A stretch of DNA of 64,000 nt from the NCBI RefSeq assembly GCF_016583575.1, contig NZ_NRRG01000012.1:1-64000 (forward strand). The letters run 5' to 3'. Under the pieces are notes generated by a model. It had not been told where the DNA came from, searched no databases, and worked only from the letters and a program-made list of their open reading frames with translations. Source of the stretch: Thiocystis violacea (lineage in GTDB: Bacteria > Pseudomonadota > Gammaproteobacteria > Chromatiales > Chromatiaceae). Of this stretch, positions 49,301 through 57,576 are shown piece by piece (position 1 is the stretch's first letter; each line of letters starts with the position of its first letter). Made by a program: the position numbers and the translations under genes.

Positions 49301-50739
49301 TGAAGCGACTCCAGGGTGAAGCCGAGTATCCCAGCCCAGCGATCGTTGAAGCCTGTCACGCCGGTCTGGACGCGCCAGTCCCAGAGCCCCAGTTCGGAGG
49401 CCGCCAGGGCGAGATCCAGGCGTTCCTCGCTCTCGCGCAGCGCCTGATCCGAGCGTCGCTGGCGCACGATGCGCCAGGTCTCGTTGGCGATGAGCTGGAC
49501 GGTTTCGACATCCAGCTCGGTGTAGGGCGTCGGTTTGTTGCCGACGCCGGCCATCATGCGCACCCGCTCGCCTTCCATCACCGGCAGGGTGATCAGACGC
49601 TTAAGGTCCGCGTGACCATCGGGCAGACCCTGCCTGCCGGTCGTGGTCGCGTAGTCGTTGAACATGACCGGTTCGCACCGGCGCAGGGCCTCGGCCCAGA
49701 TACCGGCCTGGCTGACCGGGCAATGAGCCTCGTCGGCGGCCTGGCAGTGATCGGAGACCGTGCGGCGTGACCAGGTGGCCAGCTCGATGGTCTCCTGATC
49801 CTCGTTGACGAAGTGGATGAAGGCGATCTGGCTTTGGGTCAGCTCCTCGGCCAGTTCCTGACCGAACTGCATGAACTCCACTTCTTCCATCCGCTCGGCG
49901 GCCCGCGGCAGCTCCAGCAGACCCGTGGCGCGACGGGCCTGCAACAGCAGCACCGCCTCGTTGTTCTTGCGGCTGGTGATGTCGCGGTCGACCCCGCGAT
50001 AACCGAGGAACTCGCCATCGGCGCCGAAGATGGGCGTGCCGCTGGACTCCAGTACGATCAGGCGCCCGTCCTTGTGCCGACAGATGTTCTCAAGCATCGC
50101 GAAGGGTCGGCGCATACACGCGATTTCCTCGAACAGGGCACCGACCCGCCGCGCCTCCTCCGGCGGCATCAGCGCGAATGGGCGGCGACCCCGCAGCTCA
50201 TCCGGGGCATAACCCAGTAGCGGGAGCGAGATCGGACTGACATAGGTGTAGCGTCCCTGGGCGTCGATCTCCCAGATCCAGTCCAGCGTGGTCTCCACCA
50301 GGGTGCGGAAACGTTCCTCGCTGGCCTTGAGCGCCTGTTCGGCCTCGCGCAGTGCCGCCCGCTGTCGGGCGGTCTCCAGGACGCGGTCGAGGACATCGGG
50401 CAGGCGCGCGAGGCGATCCTTCAGGATGTAATCGCTCGCCCCGTTGCGCAGCAGCTCGACCGCCCCCTCCTCGCCGAGGGCGCCGGTCACGAAGATGAAG
50501 GGCAGATCGGGATCGCGCTCGCGCGTCAGGCGCAGGGCCATGCGTCCGTCGAAATGCGGCAGACCGAAGTCCGCCAGGATGGCGTGCGGACGAAAGCCCG
50601 CGAGTGCCGCGAGGAAGGCGTCCCGATCCTCGACCCGCCGCGACTCGAACGCCATACCGGCGCGTCGCAGGATGCGGGCGTTCAGTTCCGCGTCGGCGGG
50701 ATTGTCTTCCAGCAGCAGAAGGCGCAGCGGGTCGCTCAT
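46369..50739 (-). CDS. Large cytoplasmic hybrid kinase (REC-PAS-GAF-PAS x3-HisKA-HATPase-REC-HPt)
   Basis: Protein of 1456 aa without membrane segments. The N-terminal receiver (about 5-125) has its aspartate in AILADFGLPHFDG. It is followed by PAS, a GAF_2-type domain (SQIAFIHFVNEDQETIELAT, then GVGNKPTPYTELDVETVQLI) and three more PAS domains. HisKA has [19 protein letters not shown], the ATPase QILGNLLSNAIKFTEHGEV and [17 protein letters not shown] second receiver (LVLMDIQMPVMDGFEA) and a C-terminal HPt (FIAHRLKGTAGNL) complete the relay. The start at 50739 shares one base with the stop of the single-receiver gene upstream. The receiver at each end suggests it both accepts and passes phosphate. 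Confidence 0.87.
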   Translation of the reverse strand: MSDPLRLLLLEDNPADAELNARILRRAGMAFESRRVEDRDAFLAALAGFRPHAILADFGLPHFDGRMALRLTRERDPDLPFIFVTGALGEEGAVELLRNGASDYILKDRLARLPDVLDRVLETARQRAALREAEQALKASEERFRTLVETTLDWIWEIDAQGRYTYVSPISLPLLGYAPDELRGRRPFALMPPEEARRVGALFEEIACMRRPFAMLENICRHKDGRLIVLESSGTPIFGADGEFLGYRGVDRDITSRKNNEAVLLLQARRATGLLELPRAAERMEEVEFMQFGQELAEELTQSQIAFIHFVNEDQETIELATWSRRTVSDHCQAADEAHCPVSQAGIWAEALRRCEPVMFNDYATTTGRQGLPDGHADLKRLITLPVMEGERVRMMAGVGNKPTPYTELDVETVQLIANETWRIVRQRRSDQALRESEERLDLALAASELGLWDWRVQTGVTGFNDRWAGILGFTLESLQPTTIETWHAFCHPDDLRQARVRMERHFRRETPDYEAEVRMRHKDGHWVWTLERGKVVEWDADGRPIRMAGTQLDITTRKQTEESLRKLSLAVEQSPASIVITDLDARIEYANPAFTRVSGYELDEAAGQNPRILQSGHTPKEVFNDLWDTLGRGEVWRGEFHNRRKDGTEYVELATISPVREPDGRVTHYLAVKEDISERKRVEQELDHYRLHLEELVEVRTSERRLAEEHSRLILESSADGLFGVDIEGQVTFINPAACAMLGYTAEQLLGRSTHGLIHNRDSDGTPDPREDGPVQETLRQGRVMRQDEDVFWRSDGQPLPVTYSSHPIYRDGGIVGAVVSFFDISAQKQTEAAREVALAEAERLARLKSEFLANMSHEIRTPLNAVLGFAQVGAREHDARRSREFFEHILDSGRMLLGIVDDILDFSKIEAGKLVITNGRVDLREAIERSADLLRIRAKDKGLSFRVEESEDLPASFVGDDLRLAQILGNLLSNAIKFTEHGEVDFAIERHADWLLLRVTDTGIGMREDQLANLFHHFEQADGSITRRFGGSGLGLAISKRLVEMMGGEIQARSRFGEGSLFEVRLPLVAPQGRIGERRPAADGAAPSRKEPRLLGLRILVAEDNPANRLVLEELLKAEGCRLVQVENGLQAVERIGEAPTAFDLVLMDIQMPVMDGFEATLRIHERTPELPIIGLTAHAMPSERGRCLSAGMVDHIAKPVDLDQLVETIRHHSQVRGATGSPMDAKSPGAAPVSANEESPPPDSAPRSGSWVDWSALEARYAHNPRFLPNLISTTLESNADQSARLREAASQGDSALMAFIAHRLKGTAGNLFAKRLHDLAANLEESARARYAEAPRLAYRLAEAMESFLEEIGPNRWPRDQSPPERTPPMTDEDDAAVLPRVLEQLESLLADDDTSANQTYDRHQALLRRAFGEPAERLGAEIKRFDYQAASDTLTSLRVDPASRDATGPRS

Positions 50740-51215
50740 CAGGCGGGACGGATCTCCGGTGGAACCCGGTTGACCAGTACCCAATACATGCCCAGGTCGG
50801 CTACGGTGCGGGCGAACTCGTCGAAGGCGACGGGCTTGGCGACGAAGCTGTTGACGCCGAGCTGATAGGTGGCGATCAGATCCTGTTCCTCGCGCGAGGA
50901 GGTCAGGACCACCACGGGCAGTTCGCGGGTCTCGGGATGGTCGCGCACCGCCCTGAGCACCTCGATCCCGTCCAGCTTGGGCAGGCGCAGATCCAGCAGC
51001 ATGACGCGCGGCAGGGTGTCGGAGCGCTCGGCGTAATCGCCGCGGTGGAACAGGAAATCCAGCGCGGCGGCGCCATCCTTGACCCATTCCAGACGATTGG
51101 CGAGGTTGTGCTTGCGCAGCGCGCGGATCGCCAGTTCGGCGTCGTTCGGGTTGTCCTCCACGAGCAGGATGTCGACCATGGAGGTTGTTGTGACCACGGG
51201 GTCTCTCGTGACCAT
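50739..51215 (-). CDS. Single-domain response regulator (Rcp1-like)
   Basis: Protein of 158 aa consisting of one receiver: ILLVEDNPNDAELAIRALRK, aspartate in VMLLDLRLPKLDGIEVL, VVVLTSSREEQDLIATYQLG and lysine in FVAKPVAFDEF. This type is the usual partner of phytochrome-like kinases. It lies 16 bases downstream of such a kinase (51232-52677) and overlaps the start of the big hybrid kinase by one base, so it probably carries phosphate between them. The start at 51215 has GAGAG upstream; an internal ATG at 51179 lacks one. Confidence 0.88.
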   Translation of the reverse strand: MVTRDPVVTTTSMVDILLVEDNPNDAELAIRALRKHNLANRLEWVKDGAAALDFLFHRGDYAERSDTLPRVMLLDLRLPKLDGIEVLRAVRDHPETRELPVVVLTSSREEQDLIATYQLGVNSFVAKPVAFDEFARTVADLGMYWVLVNRVPPEIRPA

Positions 51216-51231
51216 GCGGGTTCTCTCGTCT

Positions 51232-52677
51232 TTAGGTGGCTGGCTGGATGGGCAGGCTGAAACCGAAGGTGGCGCCGGCGTTCACGGCGCCCGTCCCCCA
51301 CACCTCTCCATGATGCTTCTGGACGAAACGCTGGGCGATGGCCAATCCGACCCCCGTGCCCTCGAACTCGTCCATGCCGTGCAGGCGCAGGAAGAGACCG
51401 AAAAGTTTGTTGGAATAGGCCGGGTCGAAGCCGGCGCCGTTATCCCTGACAGTGTAGCGAATCATGGTGGCGTTCCGTTCCGCCTTGACCTCGATCAGGG
51501 CTGGGTCGCGCCCTCGGGTGAACTTGATGGCGTTGTCCAGCAGGTTCTGCCAGACCTGTCGGATCGCCCTGGGGTCACAGATGGAGGTCGGCAGGTCCGC
51601 GTGTTCGAACTGGATCGCTCGTCCCTGGCGGTGTTCGGACAGGTTGTCCCAGACCTCGTCCACCAGTCGGTTCATGTCGACTCCGACCCACTCCATCTCC
51701 AGGCGACCGGCGCGCGAGAGGGCGAGGATGTCGTCGATGAGCCGTTCCATCTTCTTGGCGTTGGCGCTCACCACGCCGAACAGACGAAGGCCCTCGGCGT
51801 CCAGCCGGGGCGCGTAATCCTCTCGCAGGATGCCGATGAAGCCATCGATGGCGCGCAGGGGCGCGCGCAGATCGTGCGAGACGGAGTAGCTGAAATTCTC
51901 CAGATCCTTGACGGCCGTCTCCAACTCCTGGGCGCGTTGCTCGCGCGCCTCCTCGGCGGCGGCGAGGCGTCGCGCCATCTGGTTGAAGTCGTGCGCCAGT
52001 TGTCCGAACTCGTCGCGACCCGACAGCGACAGCTCGGGCGGCAGCCCCTCGGGCCCCGCCTCGCGCGTGCCCTGGCCGAGCGCGTGCAGGGCGGTTCCGA
52101 TCCGGTTGAGCGTGGGGTAGGTCAGGAGCAGCACCAGCAGCGCGGTTCCGGCGATCAGCCAGAATTCCATTCTCAAGAGGGCGTCCCCGTAGGCGACCGC
52201 CGTCGCGTGGCTGCTCAGATGCAAATCGCGCAGAAGCCGGGCCAGCGCGTCGATCTCGTGGCGCAGGCGAAGCTCGACCTCATCGACTTGCGGCAGATCC
52301 ACGCGACGTAGCGAGGGCACGGACAGGCCATCTAGGGTCATGTAGTGAACCCGCGTCTGGACCAGGCGCCGGCCGATGTCGTCCAGGGTCTCGGACAGGG
52401 CGGGATCGGCGAGCCCGGAATCGAGCGCGAGCCTTCCGGCGTCCAGGGCCTCCAGGCGCGCGTAGCCTTCCTTGCGGATGCGGTTCGCGCGGGTCGCGCG
52501 GATGCGCTGGCTCACCGCCCGGAGTTGCTCCAGTTCGCCGTGCATCTCGTCGGCCAGCATCGAGCGATCGCGCAAGTCGTTCAAGTGGTCCTGTCCGCGA
52601 TAAAAGGTCAAGCCGAAGACGACCGCCATGATCAATGGCAGCCATCCGATCATCCTCAGCTTGGCCTTGATCCCCAT
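51232..52677 (-). CDS. Membrane sensor histidine kinase with phytochrome-type HisKA
   Basis: Protein of 481 aa. One membrane segment at about 10-26, a helical periplasmic domain of about 140 residues and a second membrane segment at about 172-190 are followed by HAMP (about 190-250), HisKA with NFSYSVSHDLRAPLRAIDGF and an ATPase with VWQNLLDNAIKFT and GTGVGLAIAQRFV. The SVSHDLRAPLRAI box is the form found in kinases that pair with Rcp1-like single receivers, and such a receiver is the next gene, 16 bases on. The ligand of the periplasmic domain is unknown. Confidence 0.88.
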   Translation of the reverse strand: MGIKAKLRMIGWLPLIMAVVFGLTFYRGQDHLNDLRDRSMLADEMHGELEQLRAVSQRIRATRANRIRKEGYARLEALDAGRLALDSGLADPALSETLDDIGRRLVQTRVHYMTLDGLSVPSLRRVDLPQVDEVELRLRHEIDALARLLRDLHLSSHATAVAYGDALLRMEFWLIAGTALLVLLLTYPTLNRIGTALHALGQGTREAGPEGLPPELSLSGRDEFGQLAHDFNQMARRLAAAEEAREQRAQELETAVKDLENFSYSVSHDLRAPLRAIDGFIGILREDYAPRLDAEGLRLFGVVSANAKKMERLIDDILALSRAGRLEMEWVGVDMNRLVDEVWDNLSEHRQGRAIQFEHADLPTSICDPRAIRQVWQNLLDNAIKFTRGRDPALIEVKAERNATMIRYTVRDNGAGFDPAYSNKLFGLFLRLHGMDEFEGTGVGLAIAQRFVQKHHGEVWGTGAVNAGATFGFSLPIQPAT

Positions 52678-52822
52678 GACGCTTCATGCCTGCCTGAAGG
52701 ATGTGACGAAATCACTCGCATGGACGGCGGGCTCGCGGAGCACGGGCCGGCTCTCCGCGCCGATCTCGGGATGACGGAGGGATCCGGCCGATTCCGGCCG
52801 AATCCCCTGATGGAGCCCTTGC

Positions 52823-54556
52823 TCAGGACTCGATCATCTGCTCCAGGGTGTGCCCTGGGCGCACCATCGGAATGACGTTCTCGGCCCGGTCGATCCAGAC
52901 ATCCACCAGCACCGGACCCGGCGTCGCCAGCGCCTCCGCGAGACCTTCCCGTAAGCGCTCCGGATCCTTGATGCGCATGGTCGTGAGACGCGGATAGACG
53001 TATCGCAGTCCGGTGAGGTTGGGGATCTGACGCCGGCAGCTCTGATCCAGGTCGCTACAGTCGGGGTCGCAGTCGGCGTTGCGCGCCAGGCAGGTCTCGT
53101 AGTGATGGCCGTCGTCCATCATGTCCTCCCACTGACGCACCATCCCGAGAAAGCTGTTGTTGAGCACGAACATCTTGAGCGGGACGCGGTTGGCGACGAC
53201 GGTTCCTAGCTCCTGGATGTTCATCTGGAAGCTGCCGTCGCCGTCGATCAGGACCACGGGCCGGACCGGATCGGCGTACCAGGCGCCGATGGCCGCCGGC
53301 AGACCGAAACCCATGGTGCCGAGCCCGCCGGAGCTGACCCACTGACGCGGGCGCTGGAAACGGTAGTACTGGGTGGCCCACATCTGGTGCTGACCGACGC
53401 CGGTGACCAGGGTCGCGTCGCCCTGGGTGAGTTCGGACAGGATCTCGATCACGGCCTGGGGCTTGATGAAGTCCGATTGGCCATAGGGCTTGGGCATCTG
53501 CTGGCGCCATTGCGCGATTTGGGCCAGCCAGTCCGGATGCCGCGCCGAGCGCCCGGAGGCCAGGGCATTGGCCAGGAATTCGTCGAGCCCCGCGACCAGA
53601 TGGAGATCGGTCGCGATCGTCTTGTCGATCTCGGACGGGTCGATGTCGACATGGGCGATCCGCTTGCCGTCGGCGAATCCGCGCACCGCGACCCGATCAT
53701 CGAAGCGACCGCCGAGGGTGAGGATCAAATCCGCGTCGCGCAGGGCGTAGTTGGCCGGGATGGTCCCATGCATGCCGGGCATGCCGAGATTGTGGGGCAG
53801 CTCGAACGGCAGGGTTCCGAGCGCGTTGAAGGTGGTCGTGACCGGCGTCTCGAAGCGTTCCGCGAAGCGTTGCAAGGCGAGCGAGGCGCTGGCGTGGATG
53901 ACGCCTCCGCCGGCCTTGATCACCGGCCGCTCGGCGCTCGCCAGGGCCTCCAGGATGGCGTCGGCCCGCTCGGTGTCGAAGCGCATGGGTTCGCGGTGAC
54001 GCACGCGGGGAGTGGTCTGCTCGCCCACCAGGGCAAGTTGCGCGTCCTTGCAGATGTCCACCACGACGGGACCGGGCCGGCCGCGCGTGGCCAGCGCGTG
54101 GGCCTCGCGCAGCACCCATTCGAGATCGGCCACGTCCTTGACCAGATAGTTGTGCTTGGAGATGGGGCGGGTGATACCGACCGTGTCTACTTCCTGAAAG
54201 GCATCCGAGCCGATCGCGCGACTCGGCACCTGGCCGGTGATGAAGAGGGTCGGGATCGAATCCTTGTGGGCGTCGGCGATGGGCGTGGTCAGGTTGGTGG
54301 CCCCAGGCCCCGAGGTCGCGAGCGCGACGCCAACCCGGCCGCTGACCCGCGCGTAGCCCTCGGCGGCATGTCCGGCGCCGCCTTCCTGGCGGCAGAGCAC
54401 GAAACTGGGCGTTGGCTCGCCCCGGCGCAGCCGTTTGTTGATTTCCACATGGATGGGGATGATGGCCCCGCCCGTGTGCCCAAAGAGATAGTCGACACCA
54501 AGGTCGTGGAGCACATCGAGCAAGAGGGCGGCCCCGGTGCGAGTCGGGTTGGTCAT
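52823..54556 (-). CDS. Acetolactate synthase, large subunit type, with cysteine-rich insert
   Basis: Thiamine-diphosphate enzyme of 577 aa. The N-terminal domain has YLFGHTGGAIIPI and the catalytic glutamate in CRQEGGAGHAAEGYAR, then SGPGATNLTTPIADAH. The middle domain has GGRFDDRVAVRGF. The C-terminal ThDP motif is DGDGSFQMNIQELGTVV with FVLNNSFLGMVRQWEDM. It would condense two pyruvates (branched-chain amino acid synthesis). Where most homologues read SLPDFVKLAEAYG, this one has ARNADCDPDCSDLDQSCRRQ, an insert with several cysteines. No ilvN regulatory subunit is adjacent. It is on the same strand as, and downstream of, the dsrE2 terminator, so it is transcribed separately. Confidence 0.88.
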   Translation of the reverse strand: MTNPTRTGAALLLDVLHDLGVDYLFGHTGGAIIPIHVEINKRLRRGEPTPSFVLCRQEGGAGHAAEGYARVSGRVGVALATSGPGATNLTTPIADAHKDSIPTLFITGQVPSRAIGSDAFQEVDTVGITRPISKHNYLVKDVADLEWVLREAHALATRGRPGPVVVDICKDAQLALVGEQTTPRVRHREPMRFDTERADAILEALASAERPVIKAGGGVIHASASLALQRFAERFETPVTTTFNALGTLPFELPHNLGMPGMHGTIPANYALRDADLILTLGGRFDDRVAVRGFADGKRIAHVDIDPSEIDKTIATDLHLVAGLDEFLANALASGRSARHPDWLAQIAQWRQQMPKPYGQSDFIKPQAVIEILSELTQGDATLVTGVGQHQMWATQYYRFQRPRQWVSSGGLGTMGFGLPAAIGAWYADPVRPVVLIDGDGSFQMNIQELGTVVANRVPLKMFVLNNSFLGMVRQWEDMMDDGHHYETCLARNADCDPDCSDLDQSCRRQIPNLTGLRYVYPRLTTMRIKDPERLREGLAEALATPGPVLVDVWIDRAENVIPMVRPGHTLEQMIES

Positions 54557-54692
54557 AGCGGATGCCGATAAACTGAGTAACGGAATGACCGGCGCCCTCC
54601 CTGGCGAGGCGCCGCCTCGGAGAGGGAGAGCGCCCGCGGCCTGGCTTTCGGGTCTAGTTGGCCATCATAGCGCGAAGCGGGTGAAGGCAAGC

Positions 54693-54716
54693 AAAAACGC
54701 CGCCTTGCGGCGGCGT
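54693..54716 (-). terminator. Rho-independent terminator of the rhd-tusA-dsrE2 operon
   Basis: On the minus strand ACGCCGCC-GCAA-GGCGGCGT is a perfect 8-bp stem with tetraloop, followed by TTTTG. It starts 26 bases after the dsrE2 stop. Confidence 0.85.
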
Positions 54717-54742
54717 CTCGTTCTCGCGATGGGCACGGGGTC

Positions 54743-55222
54743 TCAGATATAGAGACAGATGTCGCTCTCGCCGGCGAACTGGAAGAAGGCCGCCGCACCG
54801 GCGTATTCGACGCCGTCGATGAAATCGGCGGTATTCATGTCGAACAGATCCACCGTCATCTGACAGGCGATCAGCTTGACCTCGGCCTCCTGGCACAGGT
54901 CACGCAATTCCTCGACGCTCGCGACGCCCTTGCTTTGCATCTTCTTCTTCATCATGGCGGTCATCATGCCCTGCATACCGGGCAGGGTGAGACCCAGGAC
55001 CGGGAACCACTTGTCCATCCCCATGGGCATGGGCATGCCGGGATTTCCCAGCGGCGTGACCTCTAGCGACAACTTCTTCTTCAGCAGTTGCAGTCCGTAG
55101 AAGGTGAAGAAAATCTGTGTCTCATAACCCAGCGCGGACGCGGTCGACGCCAGGATGAAGGGGGGGTAGGCCCAGTCCAGCGAGCCCTTGGTGGCGATGA
55201 TCGCCAGTTTTTTTGGTTCCAT
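54743..55222 (-). CDS. dsrE2: DsrE2-family sulfur-trafficking protein
   Basis: Protein of 159 aa. DsrE-like fold with the N-terminal KLAIIATKGSLDWAYPPFIL, a methionine- and proline-rich hydrophobic stretch (GNPGMPMPMGMDKWFPVLGL) that may associate with the membrane, and the two conserved cysteines Cys110 and Cys120 (LCQEAEVKLIACQMTVDLF). In Allochromatium vinosum the rhd-tusA-dsrE2 cluster feeds sulfur to the oxidative Dsr pathway. It is the last gene of a three-gene operon here. GAGGAGG precedes ATG 55222. Confidence 0.92.
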   Translation of the reverse strand: MEPKKLAIIATKGSLDWAYPPFILASTASALGYETQIFFTFYGLQLLKKKLSLEVTPLGNPGMPMPMGMDKWFPVLGLTLPGMQGMMTAMMKKKMQSKGVASVEELRDLCQEAEVKLIACQMTVDLFDMNTADFIDGVEYAGAAAFFQFAGESDICLYI

Positions 55223-55310
55223 CGAGTCCTCCTCGCGGGTCTGGATCAGGCTCGCGGGTTATTCGGTTTTTGGTCTGGTGGGTAGGGGGAACGGCCGGGA
55301 CTCGGTGCGA

Positions 55311-55541
55311 TCAGGATTTCTTGATGAGGAAATGGAACTTGCCGCCTTCTTCCTTGGATTCCATCAGCTCGTTGCCGGTCTGCTTGGCGAAGGCGTCGAA
55401 GTCCTTGACCGAGCCGGGATCGGTCGCGACCACATGCAGCACCTGGCCGCTGGTCATGGCGTTCAGCGTCTTCTTGGCGCGCAGAATCGGGAGCGGACAG
55501 TTCAGGCCACTCGCATCCAGTTCTTGATCGAAATCAGCCAT
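55311..55541 (-). CDS. tusA: Sulfur carrier protein TusA
   Basis: Protein of 76 aa with the invariant CPxP motif, Cys15 in GLNCPLPILRAKKTLNAM. The thiol carries a persulfide that is passed among rhodanese, DsrE2, DsrEFH and DsrC. The rest (ATDPGSVKDFDAFAKQTGNE) fits the two-layer TusA fold. Middle gene of the rhd-tusA-dsrE2 operon, with a strong GGAGG ribosome binding site. Confidence 0.95.
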   Translation of the reverse strand: MADFDQELDASGLNCPLPILRAKKTLNAMTSGQVLHVVATDPGSVKDFDAFAKQTGNELMESKEEGGKFHFLIKKS

Positions 55542-55667
55542 TGATAACCTCCGGTTAGAGTGAGTTTTAGTATATCAGTAGACACAAGAATTCGCGGTTA
55601 TAGGCGAATCCAGATAAAAAGGCAAGCCAGCGGCCAGCCCATCCAGGCCCCCGAAAAGGCCGGAAAA

Positions 55668-55991
55668 TCAGGCATCGGGGGCTGCGATCGGGTAGCCGTG
55701 CCGCGCCCAGGCGATGATCCCACCACGCAGATTGAGCACCCGCCCGTAACCCTGCTGCATCATATAGGCGCACGCCTGGTAGGAGCGCGCGCCACTGCGG
55801 CAGTAGAGCACCACATCCCGATCCTTGGGCAGTTCGCTCATCCGCACCGGAATCAGGTGCATCGGCAGGCGCAGGGCGTCCGGAATCATGCCCTGCTCGA
55901 TCTCGGCCGGTGTTCGGATATCCACCAGCAAGAGGTCTTCGGCATCCGCGAGCCGTTGGCTCAGGGACTCGGAATCGATCTCGTTGACCAC
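55668..55991 (-). CDS. rhd: Single-domain rhodanese (sulfurtransferase)
   Basis: Protein of 107 aa. One rhodanese domain with active-site loop CRSGAR and catalytic Cys64 in VVLYCRSGARSYQA; CH2A-type start LLVDIRTPAEIEQGMIPDAL. It mobilises sulfane sulfur to TusA. GTG start at 55991. First gene of the operon, divergent from cysG with 96 bases between starts. The intergenic stretch is AT-rich and includes TATACT on the minus strand at 56029-56024 as a possible -10. Confidence 0.92.
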   Translation of the reverse strand: MVNEIDSESLSQRLADAEDLLLVDIRTPAEIEQGMIPDALRLPMHLIPVRMSELPKDRDVVLYCRSGARSYQACAYMMQQGYGRVLNLRGGIIAWARHGYPIAAPDA

Positions 55992-56087
55992 GTTCTATGT
56001 CCTACACTAAAACAAAGTATTTAAGTATATTAAGGAGTTTTGTAGACCAACTCAATGAGCCTCGCGGCCATTCACCCTCGGAGAACC

Positions 56088-57509
56088 ATGGAACTGCTTC
56101 CCATCTTTCTCGACATGAAAGGCAAGTCCTGTCTGGTGGTCGGCGGCGGCGCCACGGCGGCGCGCAAGGTCGGCAACCTCTTGCGCGCCGGGGCCGCCGT
56201 GACCCTGGTCTCGCCCGCGCTGTGCGAGTCGCTCGCCCGCCAGGCCGAGGCCGGCGAATTGCGCCATCTCGCGCGCGCCTTCGAGCCGGCCGATATCCCC
56301 GGTCATCGGCTGATCATCGCCGCCACCGATGACCGCGAGGTCAACCGGCGCATCGCCAGTCTCGCCAACGCCGCCGACATCCCGGTCAACGTGGTGGACG
56401 ACCCGGACGCCTGCACCTTCGTCCTGCCCTCGATCGTCGACCGCTCCCCGGTCACCATCGCGGTGTCCACCGGCAAGACCTCCCCGGTGCTCGCGCGTAT
56501 GCTGCGTACCCGCCTGGAGGCCATCATTCCCGCCGGCTACGGCCGACTCGCCGAGTTGAGCGGCCGCTACCGCGAGCGGGTCAAGGCGCGCTTCAGCGAG
56601 CAGCGCGACCGCCGCCGTTTCTGGGATCGCGTCCTGCAGGGCGGCGTCGCCGAGCGCATCCTCGCCGGTCAGTTCGAGGAGGCCGAGGCGGTGATCGAGC
56701 AGGAACTGGCCCCGGACGCCCTGGAGCGCGACATGGGCGAGGTCTATCTGGTCGGCGCCGGACCGGGCGATCCGGACCTCATCAGCTTCCGCGCCCTGCG
56801 GCTCATGCAACAGGCGGATGTCGTGGTCTATGACCGGCTGGTCGCCGAGCCGATTCTGAGCATGACCCGCCGCGACGCCCGACGCATCTACGTCGGCAAG
56901 GAGCGCAACCACCACGCCATGCGCCAGGAGGAGATCAACCGCCTGCTGGCCGATCTCGCCAAGGACGGGCATCGGGTGCTGCGCCTCAAGGGCGGCGACC
57001 CCTTCATCTTCGGGCGCGGCGGCGAGGAGATCGACACCCTGGCGGCCGAGGGCGTGCCCTTTCAGGTCATCCCCGGCATCACCGCCGCCTCTGGCTGCGC
57101 CGCCTATGCCGGCATTCCGCTGACCCATCGCGACTACGCCCAGTCCGTCACCTTCGTCACCGGCCATCTCAAGGACGGGACCATCGACCTCAACTGGACG
57201 GCGCTCGCCCAACCGCGCCAGACGGTGGTGTTCTACATGGGATTGGTGGGATTGCCGATCATCGTCGAGCGCTTGATCGCCCACGGCGTCTCGCCCGAGA
57301 TGCCGATCGCCCTGATTCAACAGGGCACGACCCATCTGCAACGGGTCTATACCGGCACGCTCGCCACCATTCGCGCTATCGTCGAGGCCGATCCGCCGGT
57401 TCCGCCCACGCTGCTGATCGTCGGCGAGGTGGTCCGGTTGCGCGACAAGCTGAACTGGTATAGTCCGCCGGACCAGCCGGTGCAGGGGGCGACGACCTCG
57501 ATCCTCTGA
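56088..57509 (+). CDS. cysG: Siroheme synthase (uroporphyrinogen III methyltransferase / precorrin-2 dehydrogenase / ferrochelatase)
   Basis: Trifunctional enzyme of 473 aa making siroheme for sulfite and dissimilatory sulfite reductases. The N-terminal dehydrogenase/chelatase domain has LPIFLDMKGKSCLVVGGGAT and IIAATDDREVNRRIAS. The dimerisation region is STGKTSPVLARMLRTRLEA. The C-terminal SAM methyltransferase has VYLVGAGPGDPDLISFRALR, VYDRLV, LRLKGGDPFIFGRGGEE and IPGITAASGCAAYAGIPLTH. ATG 56088 was taken because it matches the family start and CGGAGA lies just upstream; an in-frame ATG at 56055 is less likely. It stands divergent from the sulfur-trafficking operon, a functional pairing since Dsr enzymes need siroheme. 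Confidence 0.95.
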   Translation: MELLPIFLDMKGKSCLVVGGGATAARKVGNLLRAGAAVTLVSPALCESLARQAEAGELRHLARAFEPADIPGHRLIIAATDDREVNRRIASLANAADIPVNVVDDPDACTFVLPSIVDRSPVTIAVSTGKTSPVLARMLRTRLEAIIPAGYGRLAELSGRYRERVKARFSEQRDRRRFWDRVLQGGVAERILAGQFEEAEAVIEQELAPDALERDMGEVYLVGAGPGDPDLISFRALRLMQQADVVVYDRLVAEPILSMTRRDARRIYVGKERNHHAMRQEEINRLLADLAKDGHRVLRLKGGDPFIFGRGGEEIDTLAAEGVPFQVIPGITAASGCAAYAGIPLTHRDYAQSVTFVTGHLKDGTIDLNWTALAQPRQTVVFYMGLVGLPIIVERLIAHGVSPEMPIALIQQGTTHLQRVYTGTLATIRAIVEADPPVPPTLLIVGEVVRLRDKLNWYSPPDQPVQGATTSIL

Positions 57510-57576
57510 GCGGAACCGCCCCTGGCCCAGGCCGGAAGGCAACTCGCTAAAGCCCAACTCGATTCGGAGTCGGACC

